IMG/VR virus record: IMGVR_UViG_3300021373_003472
Coordinates: 1 to 53,518 of that record
Length of the DNA stretch: 53,518 nt
From: a virus
Strand: one strand, 5' to 3'
A program made the position numbers and the translations under genes. Below are positions 17,631-26,055 of this stretch, in pieces (within the stretch, counting starts at the first letter, position 1; each line of letters begins with the position of its first letter). The notes under the pieces were generated by a model. It made no database searches and was not told the DNA's origin. It saw nothing but the letters and a program-made list of their open reading frames with translations.

Positions 17631-17875
17631 TCTTCTGGGGTGTTTAATAATGTTTCAATATCTTTTATATAGTCCTTAACTAGATCTGTTGGTTTAACAA
17701 CAGCAAAACTGTTAGGATTATCTCTGTAATATTTTATAGTTTCAATTTTAGCTTGACGTATTGTTTTTTTAATATTTTCTAAACGAGACTCTATATCATC
17801 AAAAACCATGATTCTTTTTTCATGGAATTTTTTTGCTTTGTCTTCTTCTTGTTCAATTAATCTATACTTATACAT
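17627..17875 (-). CDS. Small core-region protein (gp67/gp68-like position)
   Basis: An 82-residue, strongly charged helical protein starting MYKYRLIEQEEDKAKKFHEK. It lies between portal and protease where T4 has the small prohead core genes 67 and 68, and its size (gp67 is about 80 residues) and helical nature fit that role. The T4 proteins are too variable for a sequence match, so the call rests on position. It overlaps the next gene by 4 nt (ATGA type). Confidence 0.6.
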   Translation of the reverse strand: MYKYRLIEQEEDKAKKFHEKRIMVFDDIESRLENIKKTIRQAKIETIKYYRDNPNSFAVVKPTDLVKDYIKDIETLLNTPEE

Positions 17876-17876
17876 A

Positions 17877-18443
17877 TTAAAAGTTTTTTACTTCCAAACC
17901 ACTACTTTTTTGGACATAATTCCCATTTTTATTTTTGGGTATTAATTTATATTTAAACTTTTTAACATAATAATTATCTTTAACTCCATCTGGTCCTGCC
18001 TTAGGACCAGGTCCTAATGTAGCACCAATATTTTCAGGAACAATTTCCTTTTGTTTTTTAGGTAATTTAAAAGCATATTTAGTTAAATAAGAACCAGCAC
18101 CCGCAGAAGTAGACATTTCATCTATTTCTTCTTCTGTCATACTTATTTTAGCATATTCTTTTTGATAATTATTTCTAATATGAGTTCTGTATCGATTAAA
18201 TAATGCTATTGCTTCTTTTGAGATCTTATCAATTTCATCATCATCAGTAACAGCAGATAATTTTTTTATATAATTTCTTAATTCTTTGAATTCTTTAAAA
18301 GTTCTAGTAATATTAGCTACATAATCAACTTTCCAAGAAATAGCACCAGTTTCAGGGTCTACATCATTAACAGTGTATTTAACACCGCCTTGTACTTTAG
18401 TATCCCCAACTTTAATTTCTTTAAGTTTATATTTGTACGACAT
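17877..18443 (-). CDS. Hypothetical core-region protein
   Basis: A 188-residue protein starting MSYKYKLKEIKVGDTKVQGG. Residues 1-45 form a small strand-rich module (GVKYTVNDVDPETGAISWKV). A charged helical middle follows, and a basic C-terminus (VKKFKYKLIPKNKNGNYV) echoes the N-terminal YKYKL pattern and that of the next gene (YKYRL). It overlaps the upstream gene by 17 nt and belongs to the gp20-gp21 block, so a head-assembly role is likely. The family is not recognised. Confidence 0.65.
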   Translation of the reverse strand: MSYKYKLKEIKVGDTKVQGGVKYTVNDVDPETGAISWKVDYVANITRTFKEFKELRNYIKKLSAVTDDDEIDKISKEAIALFNRYRTHIRNNYQKEYAKISMTEEEIDEMSTSAGAGSYLTKYAFKLPKKQKEIVPENIGATLGPGPKAGPDGVKDNYYVKKFKYKLIPKNKNGNYVQKSSGLEVKNF

Positions 18444-19293
18444 TTGCTACTTTAATTTCTTTTATAAGTTCGTAGTATTGTAACAAGTCAACTAAATTAT
18501 CATTATTAACTTTAGCTGTTTTATCTAATTCAACTAAATACTTAGCTACTTCTTGGATTTTAATTTGAGTAGCTTTATCTTTAATGCTTTTAGCTTCTTC
18601 GTTCAAAGTAGCTTTTAATTCTTGAATTTTTGAGTTATAAAAATCTCTTAATCCTGGGGTTGAATCCACTGAATTAATAAATTCTTTAAGAACTTGTTTT
18701 TGTTCTTTTGATAAGTCCTGGTATTTGTTATTGAATTTTTCTAGGATTACTTTATATGTAAGAATTCTTACATCTTTATCATATGTAGAAAATTCTTTTA
18801 GTACGTCTTCTTTAATATTCTTAGCCTCAACTTCTTGTTTAGTTAAATGCTCTAATAAAGTAACTTTACTACTAATTAATTGATTAGCATCCACATTTTC
18901 TTTTACATTATAACCTTCAATTAAAGTATATAATGCAGCTAATTCTTTATAGTTTTTAATTTTAGAACCAAAGAAAACATCTAAATCGTAGTGTTTTTTA
19001 ATTTCATTAATTAAATTATATTTTAATTTTCTTAAAGTAGTACGATTGAATTTTTGAGAAGACTCTAAAATAGTACTAACTACCATATTAGCTCTTCCTT
19101 CATTTAAGACTTTAGACTTTAAAATTGATTCATACAATTTATACTCACGACCTAAAGAGGTTTTTACAAAATATTCTTTAAGGATATCTATAGCAGGAGA
19201 ATCAGACCCTTTAAGGGTATCAGCCGTAATTTGACGTACTAATAATTCAAATAATATCCCTGTATTTTTGTATTTTGAATGCTTAATCTTCAT
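18427..19293 (-). CDS. Hypothetical helical protein following the portal gene
   Basis: A 288-residue, Lys/Glu/Leu-rich, predicted all-helical soluble protein beginning MKIKHSKYKNTGILFELLVR. I chose the ATG at 19291-19293 over a TTG one codon earlier. An ATATTTATAA element 16 nt upstream of this ATG suggests it leads a late transcript covering the core genes, gp21, gp22 and gp23. It sits directly after the portal gene. I know similar proteins from aquatic T4-like phages only as conserved hypotheticals. A core or portal-vertex role is possible. Confidence 0.65.
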   Translation of the reverse strand: MKIKHSKYKNTGILFELLVRQITADTLKGSDSPAIDILKEYFVKTSLGREYKLYESILKSKVLNEGRANMVVSTILESSQKFNRTTLRKLKYNLINEIKKHYDLDVFFGSKIKNYKELAALYTLIEGYNVKENVDANQLISSKVTLLEHLTKQEVEAKNIKEDVLKEFSTYDKDVRILTYKVILEKFNNKYQDLSKEQKQVLKEFINSVDSTPGLRDFYNSKIQELKATLNEEAKSIKDKATQIKIQEVAKYLVELDKTAKVNNDNLVDLLQYYELIKEIKVANVVQI

Positions 19294-19309
19294 CAAAAAA
19301 TATATTTAT

Positions 19310-19319
19310 TTATAAATAT
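19310..19319 (-). promoter_or_regulatory. Candidate late promoter (ATATTTATAA element)
   Basis: The coding strand reads CATATTTATAAATAAATAT, 16 nt before the ATG at 19293. This copy is palindromic enough to contain the T4 late core TATAAATA on both strands. It would drive the core genes through gp23. Confidence 0.6.
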
Positions 19320-19329
19320 GTAGAAAATA

Positions 19330-21231
19330 CTACTCCTTTAACTGAGATTCATCTAACAATGTAGTATTATCTTGATCATTTTCAAATACTAATTGTTTTT
19401 TATTTATTTTCTTAAACATATCTTTATTCTTTAAATAAGTAGTTTTAGCAGACTCTAATGCCATTCCACTTTTATTAGTATCTGTTCTACTATCTAAAGA
19501 ATCATTTTTATCAGTATCCTTCATTCTCTTAGTTCCTAAAGGATCTTTCCCAAAATTGCTATCTTGAGTACCTAATTTACTAATTGAATCTTTTGGTCTA
19601 CCTAATTCTTTATCTTCATCATATCCTGGAGGTACATTTCCTGGGTCAGAATACATTCTTCCTTTACCATATAGAGAAGCTAAATCATGTGGAGTACCAT
19701 ATGATTTACCTGTTTCAACTGGATCATTTCCTTCTGCTTCAATTTGAGATAGTCTAAAAGTACGTTTAGCATCTTCTCTAAGTAAATCTCTATATTCATC
19801 ATATTGATCTTCACTGAAGTTAAAGATATTATCATATATCCAATCTGTAGGGATCAATTTTTGATCTTGTAAAGATTGGGCTAATTCTGCTTTAGATTTC
19901 ATTAATTCAATTCTTTCTTGTTCAAATATAATTGAAGGTGAATTTAATGAAATTTCAAAATTAGTTAAAGATTCATTTTGGTATCCTTGAGTATATAAAT
20001 GAACTAAAGCAATTTTATTTAATTCAGATACCATTATTCTTTGTAATCTTTCAATAGTACGAGCAAATCTAATATCTTCAGCTGCTAGTGTAGCTTTACC
20101 TTCTACATCTTCTTCATACCCTAAAAACGCTTTAGGTATTTTAAGTGCGGCAAATAGTTTTTCTCTTAAATATTCTACATCAGCAATACCATCGTACTCT
20201 AATCCTTTTGTAGTTTCAATTTTTGTGGTAGTATCATTTCCACGAACTGGGATGAAGAAATCCTCCATCATGTTTTGCATATTATACTTCAAATTATACT
20301 CACCAGTATTTTTATCTACATAAGGAGTACGTTTCATATTTGAAATAGTTTTCTGCATGAATGCATCTACTTCGTTTGGAGGGATAGATCCAACATTCAT
20401 ATAAAAAATACGTTTTTCAGGGGCACGTGCAATTCTATGAATTAACATAGCATCCTCCATTAACGTGTATTGTTTAAATAATTTTCTTGCAGGCTCAATA
20501 TATGAACGACCATAAGGAAGATAATTAACATCTGCAATTAATCTAAAATGAGCCATTTCATAATTGTCAAAATAAATACCAGGAGAATTATCACGATCTT
20601 GTCCTGGAACTCTATACATACCTGTGTTAGTATTTACAGTACCATCAGGTGAGAATTTAAATCTTACATCTGAAGGATTATCTGGGTTGAATCCTTCTTC
20701 TCTACTAATATGATATGCAGTATAAGGGATTACATTGTATACACCAAATTTTTCAGCAATTTCTAATTTTAAGAAGAAATCACCATATTTACACATTTGT
20801 CTAGTCCAAGACCAAAGGTTAAACTCAATATTTAAAACGTCATAAAATAAGTTATAAAGTATTTTCTGAATATCTTCATTAGAAGATCGGATAGATAATA
20901 CCTCCCCCATATCATTTTTAAGAGTAGATTCATCAGCAATAATATCAAGAGCAGAGGCAATAATTGCATCTTGATCCATTACATCATATTCTGAATATAA
21001 TTGGGGTCTTAAATATTGGTAATTAAAATTAAATTGTGCTCCATATAAAGATGTAGAGCTATTAGTATAAATTCTATTATACCTGTCTATTAGAGAATTT
21101 GTTTCAATTTCTCCTGTAGATTGGATAGTACTACTATCCATTACTTTTATCTGATTTCCTCCTACATTTCTAATGATAACATCAGTAGAAAATAGTCTTT
21201 GTAGTCTAGAAAAAATGCTTTTATTCGCCAT
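19330..21231 (-). CDS. gp20: Portal vertex protein gp20
   Basis: A 633-residue T4-type portal protein (T4 gp20 is 524). Recognisable blocks are RPQLYSEYDVMDQDAIIASA and LDIIADEST near residues 75-105, WSWTRQMCKYGDFFLKLE, RIARAPEKRIFYMNVGSIPP, and the channel-region segment GLEYDGIADVEYLREKLFAAL with KIPKAFLGYEED. Twelve copies form the DNA entry ring. The extra length is a hydrophilic C-terminal extension of about 100 residues (RMKDTDKNDSLDSRTDTNK). It follows gp17 closely, with a late-promoter element in the gap. Confidence 0.97.
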   Translation of the reverse strand: MANKSIFSRLQRLFSTDVIIRNVGGNQIKVMDSSTIQSTGEIETNSLIDRYNRIYTNSSTSLYGAQFNFNYQYLRPQLYSEYDVMDQDAIIASALDIIADESTLKNDMGEVLSIRSSNEDIQKILYNLFYDVLNIEFNLWSWTRQMCKYGDFFLKLEIAEKFGVYNVIPYTAYHISREEGFNPDNPSDVRFKFSPDGTVNTNTGMYRVPGQDRDNSPGIYFDNYEMAHFRLIADVNYLPYGRSYIEPARKLFKQYTLMEDAMLIHRIARAPEKRIFYMNVGSIPPNEVDAFMQKTISNMKRTPYVDKNTGEYNLKYNMQNMMEDFFIPVRGNDTTTKIETTKGLEYDGIADVEYLREKLFAALKIPKAFLGYEEDVEGKATLAAEDIRFARTIERLQRIMVSELNKIALVHLYTQGYQNESLTNFEISLNSPSIIFEQERIELMKSKAELAQSLQDQKLIPTDWIYDNIFNFSEDQYDEYRDLLREDAKRTFRLSQIEAEGNDPVETGKSYGTPHDLASLYGKGRMYSDPGNVPPGYDEDKELGRPKDSISKLGTQDSNFGKDPLGTKRMKDTDKNDSLDSRTDTNKSGMALESAKTTYLKNKDMFKKINKKQLVFENDQDNTTLLDESQLKE

Positions 21232-21249
21232 TTAGGTATATAATTATTG

Positions 21250-21259
21250 TTATAAATAT
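21250..21259 (-). promoter_or_regulatory. Candidate late promoter (ATATTTATAA element)
   Basis: The coding strand reads AATATTTATAACAATAATT, 18 nt before the gp20 ATG at 21231. It sits in the 30-nt gap between gp17 and gp20. Confidence 0.65.
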
Positions 21260-21261
21260 TA

Positions 21262-22827
21262 TTACAAAAGCCAACTAATATCTTCTTTACCATGGTCTGT
21301 GTCTACATGGTAAGGATTATCAGCTCCCTTTGAAAAATAAGCCCCTTGATAATTTGTTCTATTTACTGTTATATTATTTAGAGCTTGTCTGGTTAGGTCA
21401 ATTCCTCTTTGTCTATATTTTAAAGCTGTATCTCTAATATACATAGCAATACCAAATGCCATAACTAAATCATCATTGTATCCTGATTGAGCTTCTGGTC
21501 TTCCATTTCGCCAAATAAAAGTCTTCATTTCTTCTATTAATCTTTTAGATTGAAATGTTACACCTTTATCTGAAATATATTCTTGGAATTTACCTACCAC
21601 CATAGGTCTAGTTCTAGATGACATAGTAAATCCAGCTGTCATTCTAGATGTATCCATATACTTATCAAAATAAGAATCTACAGTAGATTCTGATTTAGGA
21701 GAATAATATAAATTTGGGTAATTTCTATCAATTGCAACTTGAATGGTTGCCCATCCAATATTTGCATTTTCAATTACAAGTAGTGCTTCATTATATTCTG
21801 AAGCTATTCCTACAAGTAAATGTCCATATTCTTTAGTTCCTATTTGCCCTTTATATTCAGCTACTTGGACATTATTTTCTATATCAATTACATGAAATGC
21901 AGAATAATCTTTACCATCACCTCTTGCTACATCAGCTACAACCATATAAGTTCTAGTATAATCAGGTGATTCCCAAACCCATAAATTTTGATCTGCTCCT
22001 CTTTTTTCTAATGGGTCTTTAATATAAGATTTTTCATAATATTCAATATATTCAGGATAAAATACTATATCACCAGAAGTACTAAAGTCACAGTCACATT
22101 CTTGAGCTGCCATTCTAGGGTCACCTAATAATTCATCTTGTCTATCTCTCCAAGATTGATCCCGTTCTGGGTGTACATACCAGGGTAATTTTATAGGTAA
22201 AAATTCATTTTCACTTGCTTCTGCCCTCACCCAAGTTTGATGGAACCAATTTCCTGTACCGTAAGGGGTACTTAAAGCAATACAACCACCTCCAGTTGCT
22301 AATGTTTGTTGAGCTGAAGCCCATATTTCTCCAATATTATCAATAAATGCTGCCTCATCAATTAATAGTAAGGATACTGCTTCTGATCTACCGGCATCCG
22401 AACTTGCTGAGGTAGCTTTAATTTGAGAACCATTATTTAGTCTTAATGTTAATTTGTTATTTTCATCTGCGTCTACTTTAAGCCAAGAAGGTAAATTTTC
22501 ATACATAAATTTAACCTTTGTAACCATATTTTTGGCTGTTTCTTGTTTTGTAGCGATACAAAGAATATTTCTATCTTTATGAAATAACATCATCCATAAA
22601 GAATAACCAGCAGAAAGAGTTGAAATACCTAACTGTCTTGACTTTAAGATAATCGAATAAGGATTATCTCTCATTAGAGTTAATACCTTTTCTTGGAATG
22701 GAAATAAATTAAATTGGATTCTACCTCTTTGAGGATGTTGAATATAGCAATACTTGCGCATAAAGTGAACTGGGTCTTTAGCACATTTAAGATACTCTTG
22801 TCGTATTACTTTTTTTAAATCAGACAT
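21262..22827 (-). CDS. gp17: Terminase large subunit gp17
   Basis: A 521-residue packaging ATPase/nuclease. The N-terminal ATPase has a Walker A-like KSRQLGIST at 62-70, Walker B LLLIDEA at 153-159 and a coupling-type STPYGTGNWF at 186-195. The C-terminal RNase H-fold nuclease shows ADVARGDGKD with Asp299, IENAN with Glu353 and NDDLVMAFG with Asp452/453. T4 gp17 is 610 residues. Walker A has Ile where T4 has Lys; a Lys at 62, the start of the motif, may take its place, as in some other terminases. It starts one base after the stop of the upstream lysis-type gene. Confidence 0.97.
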   Translation of the reverse strand: MSDLKKVIRQEYLKCAKDPVHFMRKYCYIQHPQRGRIQFNLFPFQEKVLTLMRDNPYSIILKSRQLGISTLSAGYSLWMMLFHKDRNILCIATKQETAKNMVTKVKFMYENLPSWLKVDADENNKLTLRLNNGSQIKATSASSDAGRSEAVSLLLIDEAAFIDNIGEIWASAQQTLATGGGCIALSTPYGTGNWFHQTWVRAEASENEFLPIKLPWYVHPERDQSWRDRQDELLGDPRMAAQECDCDFSTSGDIVFYPEYIEYYEKSYIKDPLEKRGADQNLWVWESPDYTRTYMVVADVARGDGKDYSAFHVIDIENNVQVAEYKGQIGTKEYGHLLVGIASEYNEALLVIENANIGWATIQVAIDRNYPNLYYSPKSESTVDSYFDKYMDTSRMTAGFTMSSRTRPMVVGKFQEYISDKGVTFQSKRLIEEMKTFIWRNGRPEAQSGYNDDLVMAFGIAMYIRDTALKYRQRGIDLTRQALNNITVNRTNYQGAYFSKGADNPYHVDTDHGKEDISWLL

Positions 22828-22828
22828 A

Positions 22829-23275
22829 TTATTTGGCTAGTACCAAAACCCCTACTACAGCTGCAATACCCGCTCCACTGAATAATTTTGTTTTTAATTT
22901 TTGTTTTTTTAAATCTTTTTGTAACTGAGCTGTTAACTCTTTAGATAAAGCTATTTGTTCTGCTTGTGTATTTACTATTCTACAAAAATTATCAATTTGA
23001 GCACTTAGATTAGTATTTAAATCACTTTGAACTAACAATTTATTATTAGTTTGGGTTAAAATTTGTTGCATAAATTCAATTTCTTGAGATACACCATCAA
23101 ATTTAATAAGATCTTTTATAACTAATCTAGCAATAGGTTTAGTTAATTGAATCCTGGTTGTGTCTGGAGCTATTGATTTCGCTTTTATAGCGTTCTGCGA
23201 AAAACTGTTCAAGCTCATCATCACCAAAGAAATCAACAGAATCCACTTTTTGTTGAGTTTGTTTTTTAATAACAT
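22829..23275 (-). CDS. Secreted coiled-coil protein with C-terminal membrane anchor, spanin-like partner
   Basis: A 148-residue protein with a signal-peptide-like N-terminus (residues 1-27, WILLISLVMMSLNSFSQ), a conserved TTRIQLTKPIARLVIKDLI block at about 39-57, a coiled-coil region and a C-terminal hydrophobic stretch (GAGIAAVVGVLVLA). Its first 137 bp overlap the end of the coiled-coil membrane gene upstream in another frame, the arrangement of Rz/Rz1-type spanin pairs. It has no lipobox Cys, so it is not a canonical outer-membrane spanin lipoprotein. I recall similar pairs from Bacteroidota phages. Lysis function is inferred from architecture. Confidence 0.6.
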   Translation of the reverse strand: MLLKNKLNKKWILLISLVMMSLNSFSQNAIKAKSIAPDTTRIQLTKPIARLVIKDLIKFDGVSQEIEFMQQILTQTNNKLLVQSDLNTNLSAQIDNFCRIVNTQAEQIALSKELTAQLQKDLKKQKLKTKLFSGAGIAAVVGVLVLAK

Positions 23276-23519
23276 AAATTCTTGAATTTAATAATTTAAT
23301 TTTTTTATCATATTCAGCTATCTTGCTTTCTAATATTTTAGATTCTTCTTCTAATTTTGAATTTTGTGAATGAAGAGAATCTATCTTTGAATTTAAAGCA
23401 TTAATTTTATTATTATACTCAGCTACGTATTCTTCTTTATTGTTAAAGAATGTTACAACTATTATGGAAGCTCCTAATATAACTAATAAACTAATATTTT
23501 TTCTAAACCATTTAAACAT
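23139..23519 (-). CDS. Inner-membrane coiled-coil protein, i-spanin-like
   Basis: A 126-residue protein with one N-terminal membrane helix (residues 9-26, ISLLVILGASIIVVTFF) and then a long coiled coil (residues about 34-90, NALNSKIDSLHSQNSKLEEE). It ends in DDELEQFFAERYKSEIN. Type II membrane topology with a periplasmic coiled coil is what Rz-type inner spanins have. The 3' end overlaps the next gene by 137 bp in a different frame. It could instead be a general membrane coiled-coil protein. No holin or endolysin lies beside it. Confidence 0.6.
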   Translation of the reverse strand: MFKWFRKNISLLVILGASIIVVTFFNNKEEYVAEYNNKINALNSKIDSLHSQNSKLEEESKILESKIAEYDKKIKLLNSRIYVIKKQTQQKVDSVDFFGDDELEQFFAERYKSEINSSRHNQDSIN

Positions 23520-23524
23520 AATAA

Positions 23525-23887
23525 CTATGCAATATCTAAAGCTTTTTCTAATTCTTTTTTCAGTTTTGTTTTTTCCTTTAGGTCAGCCATAATTTTTTCT
23601 TTTTCTTCACCCTCAGCTTTTTTATAATCACCATTCAAAGATTTCATTTCTTTAGTTAATTTAGCTAATTCTTCTTTCATTTTAGCTAAACTTTTAGTTG
23701 CTTTAATATCAGCTTTAGTTGGACCTTCTTCTTCTTCTTTCATATCCATTTTAGACATTAAATCAGCAGTTTTTTCTAACTCTTTATTTAGTTCCTTTTG
23801 ATTATTAATATCTTCTTGTGATGCTTCCTTAGCAAGAATAGATAAAATTTCTTCTTTAATAAACGATTGTAATTCTGATTTTTTCAT
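23525..23887 (-). CDS. Small charged helical protein with capsid-targeting-like N-terminus
   Basis: A 120-residue Lys/Glu-rich protein, predicted almost wholly helical and coiled. It begins MKKSELQSFIKE, and the FIKE resembles the FIAE that ends the capsid-targeting peptide of T4 internal proteins. After that site follow EILSILAKEASQ and several coiled segments. A late-promoter element lies 17 nt before the ATG. An internal head protein processed by gp21 is a reasonable inference. A scaffold accessory is the alternative. Confidence 0.6.
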   Translation of the reverse strand: MKKSELQSFIKEEILSILAKEASQEDINNQKELNKELEKTADLMSKMDMKEEEEGPTKADIKATKSLAKMKEELAKLTKEMKSLNGDYKKAEGEEKEKIMADLKEKTKLKKELEKALDIA

Positions 23888-23904
23888 TTATATAGGGGTT
23901 TTTG

Positions 23905-23914
23905 TTATAAATAT
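23905..23914 (-). promoter_or_regulatory. Candidate late promoter (ATATTTATAA element)
   Basis: The coding strand reads ATATATTTATAACAAAAAC, 17 nt before the ATG at 23887. It matches the consensus almost exactly and would drive the spanin-like pair and gp17. Confidence 0.65.
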
Positions 23915-23915
23915 A

Positions 23916-24446
23916 TTAAGAATTAATAACATTTAATATCTGCTCTATACGCTGCTCTGTTGTACCCTTAATTTCTGATACATTTTTAGTCATAAAACCA
24001 TATCTATTAATTAAATGAGTAATACTAAAATCGATTAAATCTCTATAATGTTCATCTGTTTCTCTTACTCCATTATCTTCAATAGGAATACCATCAGGAG
24101 AAATATAAAAAATATAATCATATTCTCTAATAAATTCTTTAGCATAATCTTCAAATTTTTCACTATCTATTAAGTCTATTGATTTAGCTGATTTAGTAAA
24201 AGCTATTACATCAAATATTGTTCTATCTGTGATTATGTTTTCATGCATTAATTCAGCACATCTTTCAGCTAAAAATACTGTTTGACCTTTTAATGTTGAA
24301 TCAGTATTTAAAGGAATACCTAAATCACTTAAATATTTACTACGTTCTGTAGCAAAAGTATAATCTTTAAATTGTTCAACTTCTTTTAAAGCATTAACTA
24401 AAGTAGTTTTACCTACTGACATTGTACCACATAAACCTATTTTCAT
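23916..24446 (-). CDS. P-loop nucleotide kinase-like protein (NadR/AAA_28 type)
   Basis: A 176-residue P-loop protein. Walker A is GTMSVGKTT at residues 7-15, next to an MKIGLCG strand. A later segment NIITDRTIFDVIAFTKSA supplies the DR motif typical of deoxynucleoside- and NMN-kinase-like enzymes, followed by a YDYIFYISPDGIPIEDNGVR strand and loop. Enzymes of this kind phosphorylate a nucleoside or nucleotide cofactor; the substrate cannot be read from the sequence. Its stop lies close to the late element at 23905, so it ends a transcript that begins with the FAD oxidoreductase. Confidence 0.7.
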   Translation of the reverse strand: MKIGLCGTMSVGKTTLVNALKEVEQFKDYTFATERSKYLSDLGIPLNTDSTLKGQTVFLAERCAELMHENIITDRTIFDVIAFTKSAKSIDLIDSEKFEDYAKEFIREYDYIFYISPDGIPIEDNGVRETDEHYRDLIDFSITHLINRYGFMTKNVSEIKGTTEQRIEQILNVINS

Positions 24447-24448
24447 AA

Positions 24449-24715
24449 TTAATTTCTATGATTATCTAATTTAGCTTTCATTGATTGGTTTTTATAATAA
24501 GGTAGACCTTCCCTTTGTTTTCTCATTTCTTTCCATTCCTCTATTGTTTTTCTATGACCATAAAGATAATATTCTCCTTTTCTTTCATTACCTTCTGGTA
24601 TTAAAGCTGGTCCATCCCAGTTATGTAACTTCCCATCCCATACATAAGCTATTGTACCATCAGCTTTTCTTAATCTTTTTGATTGTGGAAATGGTTGTCC
24701 TGATTCTATATTCAT
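24449..24715 (-). CDS. Small WDGPA-motif protein
   Basis: An 88-residue soluble protein with an aromatic-rich core (IAYVWDGKLHNWDGPAL, then EYYLYGHRKTIEEWKEMR). The HNWDGPA and YYLYGHRKTIEEW pattern is a small MORN-like motif that I have seen in phage and bacterial proteins without known function. It lies 2 nt before the kinase-like gene and downstream of the FAD oxidoreductase. A TATATTAACG element like that before the FAD gene sits at 24731-24740. Confidence 0.6.
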   Translation of the reverse strand: MNIESGQPFPQSKRLRKADGTIAYVWDGKLHNWDGPALIPEGNERKGEYYLYGHRKTIEEWKEMRKQREGLPYYKNQSMKAKLDNHRN

Positions 24716-24730
24716 ATTTTATAATTTATT

Positions 24731-24740
24731 CGTTAATATA
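24731..24740 (-). promoter_or_regulatory. Second-class A/T promoter candidate (TATATTAACG)
   Basis: The coding strand reads TATATTAACGAATAAATTAT, 15 nt before the ATG at 24715. It is the same layout as the element before the FAD gene (26056-26065), with a 2-nt length difference after the ACG. Confidence 0.4.
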
Positions 24741-24751
24741 TGAAGTGTTTT

Positions 24752-26038
24752 TTACTCCTCCAATATTTTTTCAGCAACTAAAGTACCTTGTGCGCCACTC
24801 ACTGTTATTCCTCTAGCAGAAAGAGCATCCCCAACAAAATGAATATTAGGATATTTGGTTAGGGATAAATCAGAATAATCAACAAGTGGCTCAGGTGACA
24901 AATATTTTACTTCAGGTACATAAATACCCCAATCATCTTTAAGTGTTGGAAATACTTTTTTCATATCCTCAATAAAATCATATACATACATAAAATATGG
25001 TTGCATTGCTTTAGATATTTCATGTAATGTATCTACTTTAATAGCTGATACTTCTACACCTTCAGATGTTTGAGATGGTTCTCTACTTGGGCTGTAATAT
25101 AAACCAGTACCTTCTTTTTGTAATTTATTTACTACTTTTCTAGACCAATCAAATGGTTTTTCAATACCTCTAACTTCCATTAGGATACCAAAATTAGTCA
25201 TATCATTTCTGTATTTTTCATCTTTTTTAGCATGACCATTATAACTGTGATCTCCATATGTTTCTTCTACAGCAACATAAGCAGCATTATTATTAGTACA
25301 GAATGATCTTAATGATACACCTTTATCTTCAAATTTTCTATATAATTTAAAATCATAAGAAACATCAATTAATTTTTGAAAGTGTTTTTGTGGAGCTTCA
25401 AATCTAACACCTATTTGTACTGGTTTAGGTTCAGTTGGTAAATCATATTTTTCAGCTAATTGTTTACCAAAATCAATACCACTTTTACCTACACCAAAGA
25501 TAAGTGTATCATAATCAATTGTAAAACTATCAGTATAGGCAATTTGTTTATCAAAATCAATATCTTCTACTTTAGTTTCCCAATGAAATTCTACACCATT
25601 ATCAACTAAAAAGTCATACCAATTTTTACCTATTTCATGTAAGTAATCAGTACCAACGTGCCATACAGGGAATAAACGTAATCCAAAATATGGTTTAATA
25701 AAATCAGGTTCTGCAACAGGATTTGAGCATTGTACTTCTTCTGGTTTAGGATGGAATCGTTTAAAGTTTTCAATTACTTGATCCATTAATTCCATTGCCT
25801 TTTCATCACCTGTATATTTAGATAAATGACCACCAATGGCAGTATGGTAAGTTAATTTACCATCTGACCAACCTCCTGCACCTAAAAATCCAGTCATTAC
25901 CTCAGAATAAGGTCTTAAATATGGGTCTTTACCCATATCAATAATGGTAATTTTACCACTAAAGTTGTTATCAACTAATTTTGTAGCAGCATTTACACCT
26001 GCTACTCCTGCACCTACAATTACTACGTTTTTAGACAT
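24752..26038 (-). CDS. FAD-dependent oxidoreductase
   Basis: A 428-residue flavoprotein. The N-terminal Rossmann motif is VVIVGAGVAGVNAATKL (GxGxxG at 9-14). The C-terminal flavin-binding signature is HFVGDALSARGITVSGAQG at about 400-418. A central LIFGVGKSGIDFGKQLAEKY segment fits the uncharacterised FAD-dependent dehydrogenase group (COG2509-like). No second dinucleotide domain is obvious, and the substrate is unknown. Such an enzyme is unusual in a T4-like phage and would count as an auxiliary metabolic gene. It starts directly after a terminator with its own promoter candidate. Base composition looks like its neighbours, so a recent transfer is not evident. Confidence 0.85.
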   Translation of the reverse strand: MSKNVVIVGAGVAGVNAATKLVDNNFSGKITIIDMGKDPYLRPYSEVMTGFLGAGGWSDGKLTYHTAIGGHLSKYTGDEKAMELMDQVIENFKRFHPKPEEVQCSNPVAEPDFIKPYFGLRLFPVWHVGTDYLHEIGKNWYDFLVDNGVEFHWETKVEDIDFDKQIAYTDSFTIDYDTLIFGVGKSGIDFGKQLAEKYDLPTEPKPVQIGVRFEAPQKHFQKLIDVSYDFKLYRKFEDKGVSLRSFCTNNNAAYVAVEETYGDHSYNGHAKKDEKYRNDMTNFGILMEVRGIEKPFDWSRKVVNKLQKEGTGLYYSPSREPSQTSEGVEVSAIKVDTLHEISKAMQPYFMYVYDFIEDMKKVFPTLKDDWGIYVPEVKYLSPEPLVDYSDLSLTKYPNIHFVGDALSARGITVSGAQGTLVAEKILEE

Positions 26039-26055
26039 TTATTATAATTTTAACA

